DNA from: Lepraria neglecta
Lineage: Eukaryota > Ascomycota > Lecanoromycetes > Lecanorales > Stereocaulaceae
Assembly (NCBI GenBank): GCA_033220425.1
Contig: CM065653.1
Span: forward strand, 2,542,001-2,606,000
Length of the DNA stretch: 64,000 nt
Direction of reading: 5' to 3'
The translations under genes and the position numbers were made by a program. The notes under the pieces were generated by a model, which saw only the letters and a program-made list of their open reading frames with translations, was not told where the DNA came from and searched no databases. Of this stretch, positions 1 through 10,991 are shown piece after piece (the first letter of the stretch is position 1; every line of letters begins with the position of its first letter).

Positions 1-159
1 CTGATCCTCTGCTCAATGTTGTACAATTTTCGCTTGCTATGCTATACACAGATTTCTCTATCCTCTATCAGGACCGTTCAAGATTAGTACCATGCTAAGA
101 ACAGATTTCTCTACCCTCAGCAATTTTCCTCCAAACCCATTGCTTTGGCCATGCTGCCT

Positions 160-1736
160 TTATGCGTAGAAGTTGACCGTATCCTGTGAAGTATGTCAGT
201 TAGATGTCACATGCAAATACAAATAGGAATCCTTACCTTCTTCTTCGCCTGCACCTCAGCAATAGCATCAACATAATGCTCATGCCCAATCTTGACCATC
301 CCCTTCCTCAAAGCAATCATGCCGGCCTCAACACACACAGCCTTCAACTGCGCTCCTCCAAACTCATCCGTACTCCTAGCCAATTCAGGCCAGTTCACCG
401 CATCATCCACCGTCATCTTCCTGCTGTGGATCTTCAAGATCTGTGCTCGTGCTTCTTCATTCGGTAATGGGAATTCGATCTTGCGATCTAACCGCCCTGA
501 TCTCAAAAGCGCTGGGTCGAGAACATCAACACGGTTGGTAGCAGCGAGAACCTTGACCCGATCATCGGAGGCGAAACCGTCAAGTTGGTTGAGCAACTCC
601 AACATCGTTCGCTGAACTTCTCTATCTCCGCTCTTCTCGCTGTCGAAGCGCTTGGTACCGACGGCGTCAAGCTCATCGATGAAGATGATAGAGGGTGCTT
701 TCTCTTTGGCAAGGGCGAAGCAGTCGCGAACCAGCTTGGCTCCGTCACCGATGAACATTTGGACTAGTTGTGGGCCTGCGAGTTTGAGGAAGGTGGCATC
801 GGTTTGGGCGGCGCAGGCTCGAGCGAGGAGGGTTTTGCCTGTGCCGGGTGGGCCGTACATGAGTGCTCCTGTAGAGAGGCATTAGTACATGGGTGATGGG
901 GACCCAGGGGAGAGAGAAGGGGCGGGTACCTTTGGGAGCTTTGATGCCAATCTTCTTGAAGCGCTCTGCTTCTTTCATAGGCCAGACTACCGCTTCCACA
1001 AGTTCCTCAATCTGTTTGTCTAAACCACCCACGTCTGTGTACTTCTCTGTAGGCTTCTCATCGACCTCCATGGCCTTGACTCTGCTGTCATATTCGGCTG
1101 GTAATGTGTCGAGCACAAGATATGAATCCTTGTTTACACCGATCAGGTCGCCAGGCTTGAGAGCGGTATGATCAACTAGACCGATGAGAGGTAGGAAGAT
1201 GGTCTGGCGTGTGGATGTTTTGATGACGGCGGATTTGCCTATGCGTGTTGCGTCGAGATCGATGTTGGCGCCTTCTTCGGCTGCTTCTTTCTCGACATCG
1301 AGATCGAGCAGCTCTACGACGTTGCCGACGAGGTATGGGAGTTGTCTGTGAATACATATCAACATAATAGATTCCACGACACTTTGTAGATAGCGAAAGC
1401 CCACCTATTATTCTCAATCTTCTCTAAATTATCCTTTATCTTCTCCTTCATCGCAGCTTGCTCATGTGTCAAGCGTTGATACTCGCTCTTCATAATCCTC
1501 ATATCGTTCTCCAGCAGCCGCCGCCTCGTGACGATATCTCTTGTGCTTGAATGTAAGATCTCAGGGTCGAATATGTCTTCCTCCTTGTCTTCTTCTTTCT
1601 TATCGCCATCAGCGTCCTTCATCTCAGCATCGCCGTTTAGATCTGGCTTCTTGCCGTCCTTGTCACCTTCATCCTTCTTCTTGTCCTCTTCCTTGCCCTC
1701 TCTCTCCATGTCATCGAGATCTTCGAGCGTAGACAT
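160..1736 (-). CDS. rpt5: 26S proteasome regulatory ATPase Rpt5 (PSMC3)
   Basis: This is an AAA+ ATPase subunit of the 19S base that unfolds ubiquitylated substrates and feeds them into the 20S core. Four exons (1736-1405, 1345-930, 868-237, 183-160) give 1404 nt, 467 residues. Visible parts in order: an acidic/lysine-rich N-terminus with a coiled coil (about 60-110), an OB-type region ([21 protein letters not shown]), Walker A GPPGTGKT (about 255-262), Walker [10 protein letters not shown] (about 310-318) and the [12 protein letters not shown] arginine-finger region. The tiny 24-nt last exon supplies the C-terminal NFYA, a HbYX-type tail (F-Y-A) that in this family docks into the 20S alpha ring; reading through the last intron would lose it. 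The start was set at MSTLEDLDD; an in-frame upstream Met exists but gives an unconserved extension. All introns are GT-AG. The 5' end faces the tRNA-Arg gene. Confidence 0.96.
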
Positions 1737-1908
1737 GGTAGCGTTGAGGGTGGCAAAGGAGCGTAGTATCTGAGGCAAAGGATAGAGCTGGAGAATGAGG
1801 GATGATGTTGATATCTTTGTAGACTGGAAGGTGAAGCTATGAGAGTTGTAAATATTAGCTTACGGAACTTCACCGTCGCCTAGCCGCGGTGTGTCCGTAT
1901 TAACTTGG

Positions 1909-1952
1909 TATCCACCCTACGGCGAAGCGCCAGCTTCGCCGTAGTGTGGATA
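1909..1952. repeat. Near-perfect 20-bp inverted repeat (hairpin) between rpt5 and tRNA-Arg
   Basis: Two 20-nt arms (1909-1928 and 1933-1952) are complementary except at one position and are separated by the 4-nt loop GCCA. The core is CTACGGCGAAGC/GCTTCGCCGTAG. The rest of the 290-bp gap between the Rpt5 start and the tRNA shows no other gene. The hairpin could be a cruciform-forming remnant of a MITE, a replication or boundary structure, or a structured element in the rpt5 5' leader; nothing in the sequence decides between these. Confidence 0.6.
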
Positions 1953-2026
1953 TGGCCACGCATGAATCTAAATTTCAATCCGCGTATTATAAACAATTAG
2001 CGATTTAATTGTCTCTGAATGTATGA

Positions 2027-2098
2027 GACACCATGGCCTAATGGCAAGGCGTTGCTTTCCGGTGGCAAAGATTGAGGGTTCGAGTCCCTCTGGTGTCG
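2027..2098 (+). tRNA. tRNA-Arg (anticodon CCG), no intron
   Basis: It folds as a complete 72-nt cloverleaf. The acceptor stem GACACCA pairs with TGGTGTC, the D-arm is GCC/GGC and the anticodon stem is TTGCT/GGCAA. The 7-nt loop TTCCGGT carries anticodon CCG at 2059-2061. The T-stem is GAGGG/CCCTC with loop TTCGAGT, and the discriminator base is G2098. CCG reads the Arg codon CGG. A T7 run starting near 2138 could end Pol III transcription. Confidence 0.93.
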
Positions 2099-2213
2099 TC
2101 CACTATGTTATACAAACTCTATGATTTGGACGAATGTATTTTTTTGGCTACTCTCCAAGCCTTCTCCGAGTTCTCAGTGTGGGAGACGGAGAAAGTTGCT
2201 CTTCTTGGTTACA

Positions 2214-3391
2214 CTAGAGTTTACTCCGCTCTCCCTGACATTTCATCAACGCTCTTCCATTGCTCAACACCACCTTTCCTCCCTCCACTCTGGTAATGAA
2301 CCTCACTTCTTCCCATCCATCTTTGAACTCCCCTGTCCGCCAAGCCTCTGTCACAAGCTTGTCTCCTGGCTTTACTGGAGCCGCAAAACGAGCCTGAAAC
2401 TCTCTCAGGTTTGCAGGATCACTACCACCAAGCGTCTGCAACAACCCGTGGCATGCGGAATTCCATGAGAAGAGACCATGCATTATAGCACCTCCAAAGC
2501 CCATCTTCTGGCCTGGTTCGGGTGTTGCGTGGAGAGGGTTGTAATCGCCATTGAGTCTGAGAAGTTAGCATATCGTGCCGCAGATGGATTGGAGAAGCAC
2601 ATACCTGTATAAGTAAGCAGACTCTTTGATTATCTGTAACGCGTGTACGGCGTCTGGTTTCTTTCCTTCCGGAGGAGGATAATTGACGGTACTTGGGCCT
2701 TTCTTTCGTCAGCCTTGTGACATAAGTCTCAGGGTAACATTCGTCACCTTTCGGCCCACCCCAGTTCCCCTGTCCAACAAAGAACGCCCTCCCCACAGCC
2801 TTGGTATACACATCTCCACCCCTCTCCGCAAGGATTGTTTCTGTCTCCACGACCGTCCCTGCCTTGCCTTTGTCATAGACGCCCACAACCTTCGACTTCA
2901 GCTCAAATTTCTTGCCTGCGCTTGTAGGGGGTATAGGTTTGGAGAAGGTGATTGTGCGTTGACCGTCGACGACTCGACGGCTGTCGAATTTGGGGACATT
3001 GGGAATTGGGGTGGATCCTGAGCGAGCGTAAAAATCTATGACTTCTTGATCGGTTTGTTTGAAAGCTTTTGATATTGTCAGTGTGTTGGCGTTGCTATGG
3101 AGAGGATGTGGCCATACGAAGTATGATTGGGTAGGTGGGAAAGACTTGGAAGTTTGGGTGGAGCTCCTAGATTTTGTGAGCGGTTGTCAATTAAGAAAGG
3201 TGGACAAAAACGTACGTAGAGGAAATGGAGTTCGTCTGCTGTACACCCAATGCTATAGGCGAAGAGCAAGACGTCCCTTTGGATTCGTTAGCTGCTATAC
3301 TCTCTGCTTCGTTTGACAACACAATTTTGTACCGCTTCAACCACGAAACTTCCTGGGCTGGATACTCGAAACCTGCGCCTGGGCCGCTCAT
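2214..3391 (-). CDS. MaoC-like peroxisomal (R)-enoyl-CoA hydratase (multifunctional beta-oxidation hydratase 2 type)
   Basis: Six exons (3391-3333, 3276-3216, 3166-3118, 3065-2748, 2698-2605, 2556-2214) total 924 nt and encode 307 residues. The C-terminal half holds the hot-dog hydratase signature LNGDYNPLHATPE followed by GFGGAIMHGL, the conserved active-site stretch of MaoC/hydratase 2 enzymes that convert trans-2-enoyl-CoA to (R)-3-hydroxyacyl-CoA. The N-terminal half (FAYSIGCTADELHFLYE...PTYPI) is the matching first hot-dog fold. The protein ends in Ser-Lys-Leu, a classic PTS1 peroxisome-import signal, which fits a role in peroxisomal fatty-acid oxidation. It is a stand-alone hydratase, without the dehydrogenase domains of the larger multifunctional protein. 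The neighbouring genes are unrelated. Confidence 0.9.
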
Positions 3392-3856
3392 ATTGATTTA
3401 CGTATATATTCCAGCTCAATTTGGAGAATGCGAGAGCAACGAAGCCAGGTTTGTTTAAGAAGAAACAAATGCTTCGAGCTTGCGGGGAAACCTCGAGCTC
3501 CGCAAAGTGCCCCCACTGCCGAAGCTCCTCCCCGCGCTCCTGCACAACACGCAATTTCCTGAACTTCATCCCAGAGACCATGCGTTTTGCGAAATGTAGC
3601 GGAAGTTACCCCACAGCAATTGAGCTGTATGAGCAAGTTGTCGAGTCAGAGCTTCTTGACTCCTTGAATATTGGCAAGAGTGACTCAGCCTTTACATGTG
3701 AAATATTCTTTAATTCCCATTCGTGTTAAGAAAATCCCGTCTCTCTGCTTTCGAGCTTTGCATATCTATTCCTCTCCTTCATCAATACGTAGGTTCATTC
3801 ATAGTATCGTTCGGCGAAGTTCCATTGCCAGTCGCAATCTTCCTGTCTATCCTACC

Positions 3857-4501
3857 ATGACATCCTCCACAATATCCTCAGACGGAGGTCCTGTCTTCTT
3901 CTGGCGCGAGTACGAAGAACCATACGGCTTCATGTCTCAATGGTACCCCTCGACTTTCACCGCTCCAGCTCCCCCCTCTGCTGCCAAAAATGCTCCTCCA
4001 ATGACATTCCTCACCACCGAGCAATACATGATGTACCAAAAAGCCATCGTATTCAAGGACCAAGAGATCGCGGATAAGATCATGCTCGAACGGAATCCAC
4101 GCAAACAAAAAGCTCTTGGGAGAAAAGTGAATAACTTTGACAACAAGAAATGGAACGGGAAAAGGGACCACGTCGTCGAAGAGGGCAATTGGTGGAAGTT
4201 CACGCAGCCGAAGGAGGAGGATTTAAGGAAGAGGTTACTTGAGACGGGAGACAGGATGCTAGTTGAGATACGTGATGTAGATTGAGCTCATGATGGTTGA
4301 CAGGAGGTTAAGACAGGAAAGGCTTCTCCGTATGACAGGATCTGGGGTATTGGATATGATGCTGCGAATGCGGAGTCAAATAGGGGGAATTGGGGAGAGA
4401 ATTTGCTTGGAAAAGCACTGATAAGAGTCAGAGATCGCTTGCGGGCAGAGGAAGCAGGGAAGAAGGACGGGACGAAGGAAGATGCCGAAGAGAATGCATA
4501 G
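3857..4501 (+). CDS. NADAR (DUF1768, YbiA-like) domain protein
   Basis: The proposed two-exon model (3857-4271 and 4317-4501) gives 199 residues. The conserved blocks are FFWREYEEPYGFMSQWYPSTF, MTFLTTEQYMMYQKAIVFKD, the ETGDRMLVE motif, then SPYDRIWGIGYDAANA and NRGNWGENLLGKALIRVRDRL. These are the signature of the NADAR/YbiA family, N-glycosidases in riboflavin-related or NAD/ADP-ribose-derivative metabolism. Without the intron the frame stops before the second half of the domain, so splicing is needed. The chosen donor C|GTGATG and acceptor GACAG|GA restore the frame but insert three residues relative to what I recall of relatives, so this junction is tentative. An in-frame Met at 3671 would add a long unconserved leader and was not used. 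Confidence 0.8.
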
Positions 4502-4919
4502 AATCAGGGATTTCCCTTGTTGGCGTATGAATGTTCAGCGGCAGACTGTCACGGATTTTCAGGCGTAGGCAGCCGTTCTGATTGCATTTCTGCTGGCTTT
4601 GCATCAATCGCATGTAGCTCTATTGAGACTCGAGTCACTGACAGTCAAATGTTATTACAGGCTGTGGACAACAAAGGTACCCAAAAGCTTTCAATGGGTT
4701 GCTGCCATAGCTCTCGCCAAATCTCTCGCATGTTTTGATAACCATTCGCCTGATATATCCGCTAATGCAGCTCGCTATGCACGCTTGCATCAAGATCATA
4801 AACATCCTTCACTATCCATTCCGGCAGATGATAATATTATCAGAGCCCACTGTGACAGCGGAAGGTGGTTAGCACCTGAAATAAGTCAGTGGGAAGCCTT
4901 TTGTGTACTGGTGGTCGTC

Positions 4920-6250
<1,331 letters not shown>

Positions 6251-6709
6251 TGTCTTTTCTGATCCGCTACCGCTGCATGTTTCTGCGAACTGGCTAAAGT
6301 ATGGGAGATAGAAGTGAGGGTTAAGTATAGTTGTGAGGTCGCTCGAGGATGTGAAGAGACTGTCGTTGTTGATTTTTGAGCGATTTGCAGACAAATCTGA
6401 TGCTGCGGGTTGGCCCGTCGCGAGGCGAGTCAGGGTCCAGCACACTACGAATAGGACACCCAATTGCATGAGGACCAATTGATCATGGCCAAAGCTGTAC
6501 AAAGTACCTCTCTGTTTTCTCTATCAGATCGAAAGGAGAGCCTAATTGTTGCTACAATATTTCGGCTTGTTATATCAATTCCAACCCGGTGCGCCCCCCG
6601 CTGTTTTAACTTCGCGGCGGAAAGCCAACGCTATTTACTTAAAACTTCTGCGCTTTTCCACCACTTCTAAACGATAATTATAAATTAATAGGAGCATAAT
6701 TGATCAACC

Positions 6710-6872
6710 GGGGGTGTGGCTCAGTGGTAGAGCGTCCGCTTTGCACTTTAAAGTAGACATCGCTCGCTTTATATCTTCCTATGCTTGCGGAAGGCCCGGG
6801 TGTAAGTACCAAAAACACTCGATGCGGTATTAAAATATTAATAATGAAATAGTTCGATCACCCGCTCCTCCA
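6710..6872 (+). tRNA. tRNA-Ala (anticodon TGC)-like gene with two insertions
   Basis: Acceptor GGGGGTG (6710-6716), D-arm GCTC/GAGC, anticodon stem TCCGC/GCGGA and anticodon TGC at 6742-6744 identify tRNA-Ala. A 40-nt intron (6746-6785) sits at the canonical place, one base 3' of the anticodon. A second 51-nt segment (6802-6852) interrupts the T-arm. Removing it joins CGGGT to TTCGATC and ACCCG, a perfect 5-bp stem with a 7-nt loop. This segment begins GTAAGT and ends TAG, like a spliceosomal intron. Its final G plus TTCGATC rebuilds a B-box-like motif in the DNA, so Pol III recognition may survive. Cautions: after removal, positions 53:61 are T:A rather than the near-universal G:C, and the acceptor has one T-T mismatch (6715/6866), so it may be a decaying gene. 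Confidence 0.65.
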
Positions 6873-6875
6873 GCC

Positions 6876-6886
6876 TTTTTGTTTTT
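6876..6886 (+). terminator. Pol III-type T-run terminator of the tRNA-Ala-like gene
   Basis: Two T5 runs (6876-6880 and 6882-6886) follow the discriminator base by three nucleotides. This is the usual position of an RNA polymerase III stop signal and supports transcription of the interrupted tRNA as one unit. Confidence 0.6.
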
Positions 6887-7440
6887 GAAAGTCAAAACAG
6901 CATTTCTTTTGCCCGTAGGAGGTCACATCTAGCAAAATGGTTCAGAAACCCCAACTTGACATTCAATACAAATGAATACGAGCTGTAGAAAGTCGGAGTA
7001 TTTGTACCTCAGATCTAAAGGGAATTCCAATCGTTACTCAGTGACTACATCTATATGCGGTCAACCTTTGAATTCGAGCTGCCACAAGGCAATATTGAAT
7101 GGTCATCTATCCGGATTTCGGTGCAACATTCTAAAGAAATCTAACGAGGATTTGCCATATTCCCATTTTGAGCCCCTCAAAGCCTGCTCGTTGAGTTTGA
7201 ATGCATGTATTTTCGATATTCCTTTGCGGCCATCGTATCTCCATTGTAGTCTGCTTCTGGCGACTTTCTGCTCACTGCAGCAGTATTTTCGGTGGGAAAC
7301 GGTTAAGAACCCGGTCCTTTAGTGCTCCGACAAGCTTCGACTTGGCAGGATTTCTAAAAATCAAAGCCACACGCGGTGTTGTCCGCACGGCTCAGTTCCT
7401 CTATTATGTGTACATACGTTGACTGAATACCTATTCAATA
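6887..7440. other. Intergenic, no gene seen
   Basis: About 550 bp between the tRNA-Ala-like gene and PER1. The short open frames here have no recognisable domain or intron pattern. It is probably the PER1 promoter. Confidence 0.5.
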
Positions 7441-8599
7441 ATGATAATAAGGAGATTTGCGCCAACTGCGCGACTGGTCGCTTGCCTGATTTTACTATTA
7501 GGTTTCCCCAGCTTCACACGTGCTTCTCTCGGGGACCGTCTGCCCGACTTTCGCCAATGCGTTTCGGTAGCTCATATCCCTTTACCTGAGAAGTCAATAA
7601 CTAATAGACATAGACATGCGTTGATGCGAATTGCCAGCATGGGAGCTCCGTTATTCGTGAGCAAATTCCCGAGAGTACCGACGGTTCAAAGCTAAATATC
7701 TGGTACAGCTCTCCACCTCCGCCTCCTGTTTTGGACATGCCCTGCGAACTGCGACTATGTCTGCCAACACATCATTACAGATAAGCGAGTATCCAGGGAC
7801 CCTCCAATGTTACACCCGATCCTTCAATTCCACGGCAAATGGCCCTTCTACCGCTTCGCGGGCATACAAGAACCCTGCTCCGTGCTTTTCTCTTTCTTCA
7901 ACCTGCTTGCACACCGAGATGGGCTTTCGAAGGTGCGAGATAGGATTCCAGCCGACCATCCTTTGCGAAAATACTATATTGCCTTCGGTTATGTTGGGAT
8001 GGCAAGCTGGGTGTTCAGCATGATCTTCCACACACGCGACTTTGATATTACGGAGAAGCTGGATTACTTCGCTGCTGGGGCGAACGTACTCTACGGGTTT
8101 TACTATACTCCTATCAGGATATTCAGGCTGGATCAGAAACGACCGCCTGTCAAACAAACTTTACTACGGCTGTGGACACTAATCTGTGTGTCATTGTACG
8201 CTGCACACGTCTCATACCTGAGCTTCTGGCGTTGGGATTATGTCTACAACATGGCGGCCAACGTTGCGGCAGGAGTGGTACAAAACATACTATGGAGTGG
8301 GTTCAGCTATAGGACATACCAAAAGCTAAAAAAGCCTTGGGCAGCGTGGCCTGGTATGATTGTCGCGTGGATCATTCTAGCCATGAGCTTGGAATTGCTG
8401 GATTTCCCACCCATCGGAGGCATGGTGGATGCTCATAGCTTATGGCACCTGGGAACTGTGGTGCCGACTATTTGGTGGTACAAGTAAGCCTGATTCCTCG
8501 TTGCTCTATTCTCTGTCTGCCGTTGCTAATACCACTGTCCACAGTTTTCTGGTGAAGGATGCGCAACAGGAAATCGCCGGAGAGAGACTCAAGGCGTGA
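7441..8599 (+). CDS. per1: Per1/PGAP3-like GPI-anchor phospholipase A2
   Basis: An ER multi-pass membrane protein that removes the unsaturated sn-2 acyl chain from GPI anchors during lipid remodelling. Four exons (7441-7566, 7614-7656, 7709-8483, 8545-8599) give 999 nt, 332 residues. An N-terminal signal peptide (IIRRFAPTARLVACLILLLGF...) is followed by the mature start ASLGDRLPDFRQCV, then a Cys-rich lumenal region (TCVDANCQ, WTCPANCDYVCQHI). After this comes the diagnostic QFHGKWPFYRFAGIQEPCSVLFS block and several membrane segments with conserved His residues (FHTRDFDITEKLDYF, DAHSLWHLGT), the putative CREST-superfamily hydrolase residues. The 43-nt second exon carries part of the Cys-rich region and is required for frame. 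Confidence 0.95.
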
Positions 8600-8889
8600 A
8601 AAGCGCTTAGCCTCACTCTTAAAGATCGTTCTGAGCATCGAAATCAAAAACCTTCATTAATTTCCAATTTCTCATCGTGATTTTCGAGTTTCAGGAACAC
8701 ATCAAATGCGACTGACATTTCTGGGAAGGCGCAAGCGAGACGCGCCACGGCTGACAGAAGGCGTTTCTTGGCGTGGGGACTTGCACCGTGTGAACGGACC
8801 CTCTATTTTCAACGCCCGATACCGATTTCCGTCCATTCTTGAGAGTATCACTCACAACTTGGAAAGCTAGAATTCTATAATCCAGCAAT

Positions 8890-10821
8890 ATGGCTTCACA
8901 GAATCCGATCGCCGCAGCGTCCGCCAAGTTCCCAAAGCCAGCCGATCGCACGTTCCAGTATGGCACTGCCGGTGTGAGTTACCTGCATCTCTGTTCTTGA
9001 AGGATCTGAGCTGACATGGCCTTGGATTAGTTCCGTATGAAAGCGTACGCCCCATTATGGCCAGCTCCCTCTGTGCCACCTTGATGGTCGTCCTTCAGCG
9101 ATACAGAAGCTAATCCCAGTTGCCACTTCAGTGCCCTCCTCGACTCCGTAGTCTATCGTGTCGGATTGCTGGCAGCCTTACGCTCGAGGAAGCTAAATGG
9201 CCAAATAATAGGAGTGATGATCACTGCAAGCCACAATCCTCCGGACGACAATGGCGTCAAGCTGGTGGATCCAATGGTAGGAGACCCGCGACTCGGAAGA
9301 TACACAGGGGCTGATGAGATCACAGGGAGAGATGCTCGAGGTATAACCATCCAGCTGCAGAGGCTCGGTTCATCGACAGTGGTCTGACGAAGGGCTTAGC
9401 AATTTTGGGAAACATATGCGACTATACTTGCGAACGCGCCGTCGGACCAAGCACTCGTGGAAGCCTACGATAAGCTCACAGCGGATTTGAAGATTGACAC
9501 AGCAGTCAAACCACGTGTGGTATTTGCCCGCGATACCCGAGCTTCTGGGCCTCGTCTTGTTTCCGCCTTAGTCGCAGCTCTGGAGGCATCTGGTACCGAA
9601 TACACCGACTATAAATTGCTCACCACTCCGCAGCTCCACTACATAACCCGATGTCTGAACACCAAAGGCACAACGTATGAGTATGGTGAACCAACCGAGC
9701 AAGGATACTACGAGAAAACCGCTGCGTCGTTCAAAGCTGCAATGGGACATAAGAAGTTCAACGGACCCGTCACGGTGGACTGTGCGAATGGTGTAGGAGG
9801 GCCAAAGCTTAGGGAACTCATCAAATATCTCCCGTCTCCCTCTGAGGGCGGCCTTGAAATCAAGGTCGTCAATGACGACGTCGTTGAGCCAGAGCGCTTG
9901 AACCATCAGGTACGCCACATTGCGTTTATTACTCAAAGTGCAATTTAACTGAAGGTTATCCAGTGTGGAGCAGACTTCGTCAAAACGAACCAGCGTGCAC
10001 CACCGTCATCACATTCTACACCATTGGCAAGATGCGCATCTCTCGACGGCGATGCCGACAGGCTGATGTACTATTTTGTCGATTCTGACAACGGCTTCCA
10101 CCTCCTGGACGGCGATCGTATAGCCACTCTCGCAGCGCTCTTCATTGGCGACCTTGCACGCAACGCAGGCCTTGGCGAAAAGCTGAAAGTAGGCGTTGTT
10201 CAGACTGCCTACGCAAACGGCGCCAGCACATCTTACATCACCCAAGACCTGAAGCTCCCCGTAGTTTGCACTCCTACTGGTGTGAAACACCTCCACCATG
10301 CAGCAACCAAATTCGACGTCGGCGTCTACTTCGAAGCCAACGGCCACGGCACCGTCGTCTTCTCGGACGTAGCCCTAAAGCGTATCAATAAATACGAACC
10401 CCAATCCCCCGCCCAATCCTCCTCCCTCGACGTCCTCCGCGCCCTCACAGCCCTAATCAACCAGACAGTAGGCGACGCATTCAGCGATCTCCTCCTCGTA
10501 GAACTCATCCTTGCGCACAAGAGCTGGGGTCCAAAAGAATGGGATCTGACCTACACTGACCTACCCAACCGTCTTGGTCGCATTGAGGTCGCGGATAGGA
10601 ATATCTTCAAGACCACAGATGCGGAACGCAAGCTGGAGAGTCCGCCGGGCGTGCAGGCGCAGATTGATGGGTTGGTGGGAAAGTATAAGAATGGGAGGAG
10701 TTTTGCTAGAGCGAGTGGGACGGAAGACGCGGTAAGGGTTTATGCGGAGGCGGCGACGAAGGGGGAGGCGGATGATTTGGCGGCGAAGGTGGCGGATGTT
10801 GTTAAGAGGGCCGGGGTCTGA
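8890..10821 (+). CDS. agm1: Phosphoacetylglucosamine mutase (Agm1/Pcm1/PGM3)
   Basis: It converts GlcNAc-6-phosphate to GlcNAc-1-phosphate in UDP-GlcNAc synthesis, feeding chitin, N-glycans and GPI anchors. Six exons (8890-8973, 9031-9044, 9132-9276, 9326-9340, 9400-9909, 9964-10821) total 1626 nt, 541 residues, the usual family length. The catalytic phosphoserine loop is TASHNP (Ser about 66), the Mg-binding loop is DGDADR, the sugar-binding loop lies around FEANGHG, and the phosphate-binding end is [15 protein letters not shown]. Two exons are very small: 14 nt (FRMKA junction) and 15 nt, the latter coding only GEMLE after the DP-M of the catalytic loop region. Both are conserved residues, so the microexons are real. 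Confidence 0.96.
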
Positions 10822-10991
10822 TTCATCTCTCCAGCTATGAGGTTGCTGCATCAGCTCTAGGACGGCAGGAAGTCGAGACGGTCTAGTTGCCTTTGGAGTT
10901 GGATTCTGGCGTCCAAAAGTTTAGAAGCATTACGAAATCAAAAGTTGTTGCCAAATCTCGTGAACGTTGAACATTTCTTTGCTGTAGACAT

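Noticed and set aside
3671-3856. N-terminal extension of the NADAR protein from an upstream Met
   Set aside because: 62 extra residues without family similarity; the Met at 3857 directly precedes the domain.
9166-9387. Continuation of the PGM3 exon beyond 9276
   Set aside because: The open frame runs into an intron; the GEMLE microexon and [10 protein letters not shown] exon restore family residues.
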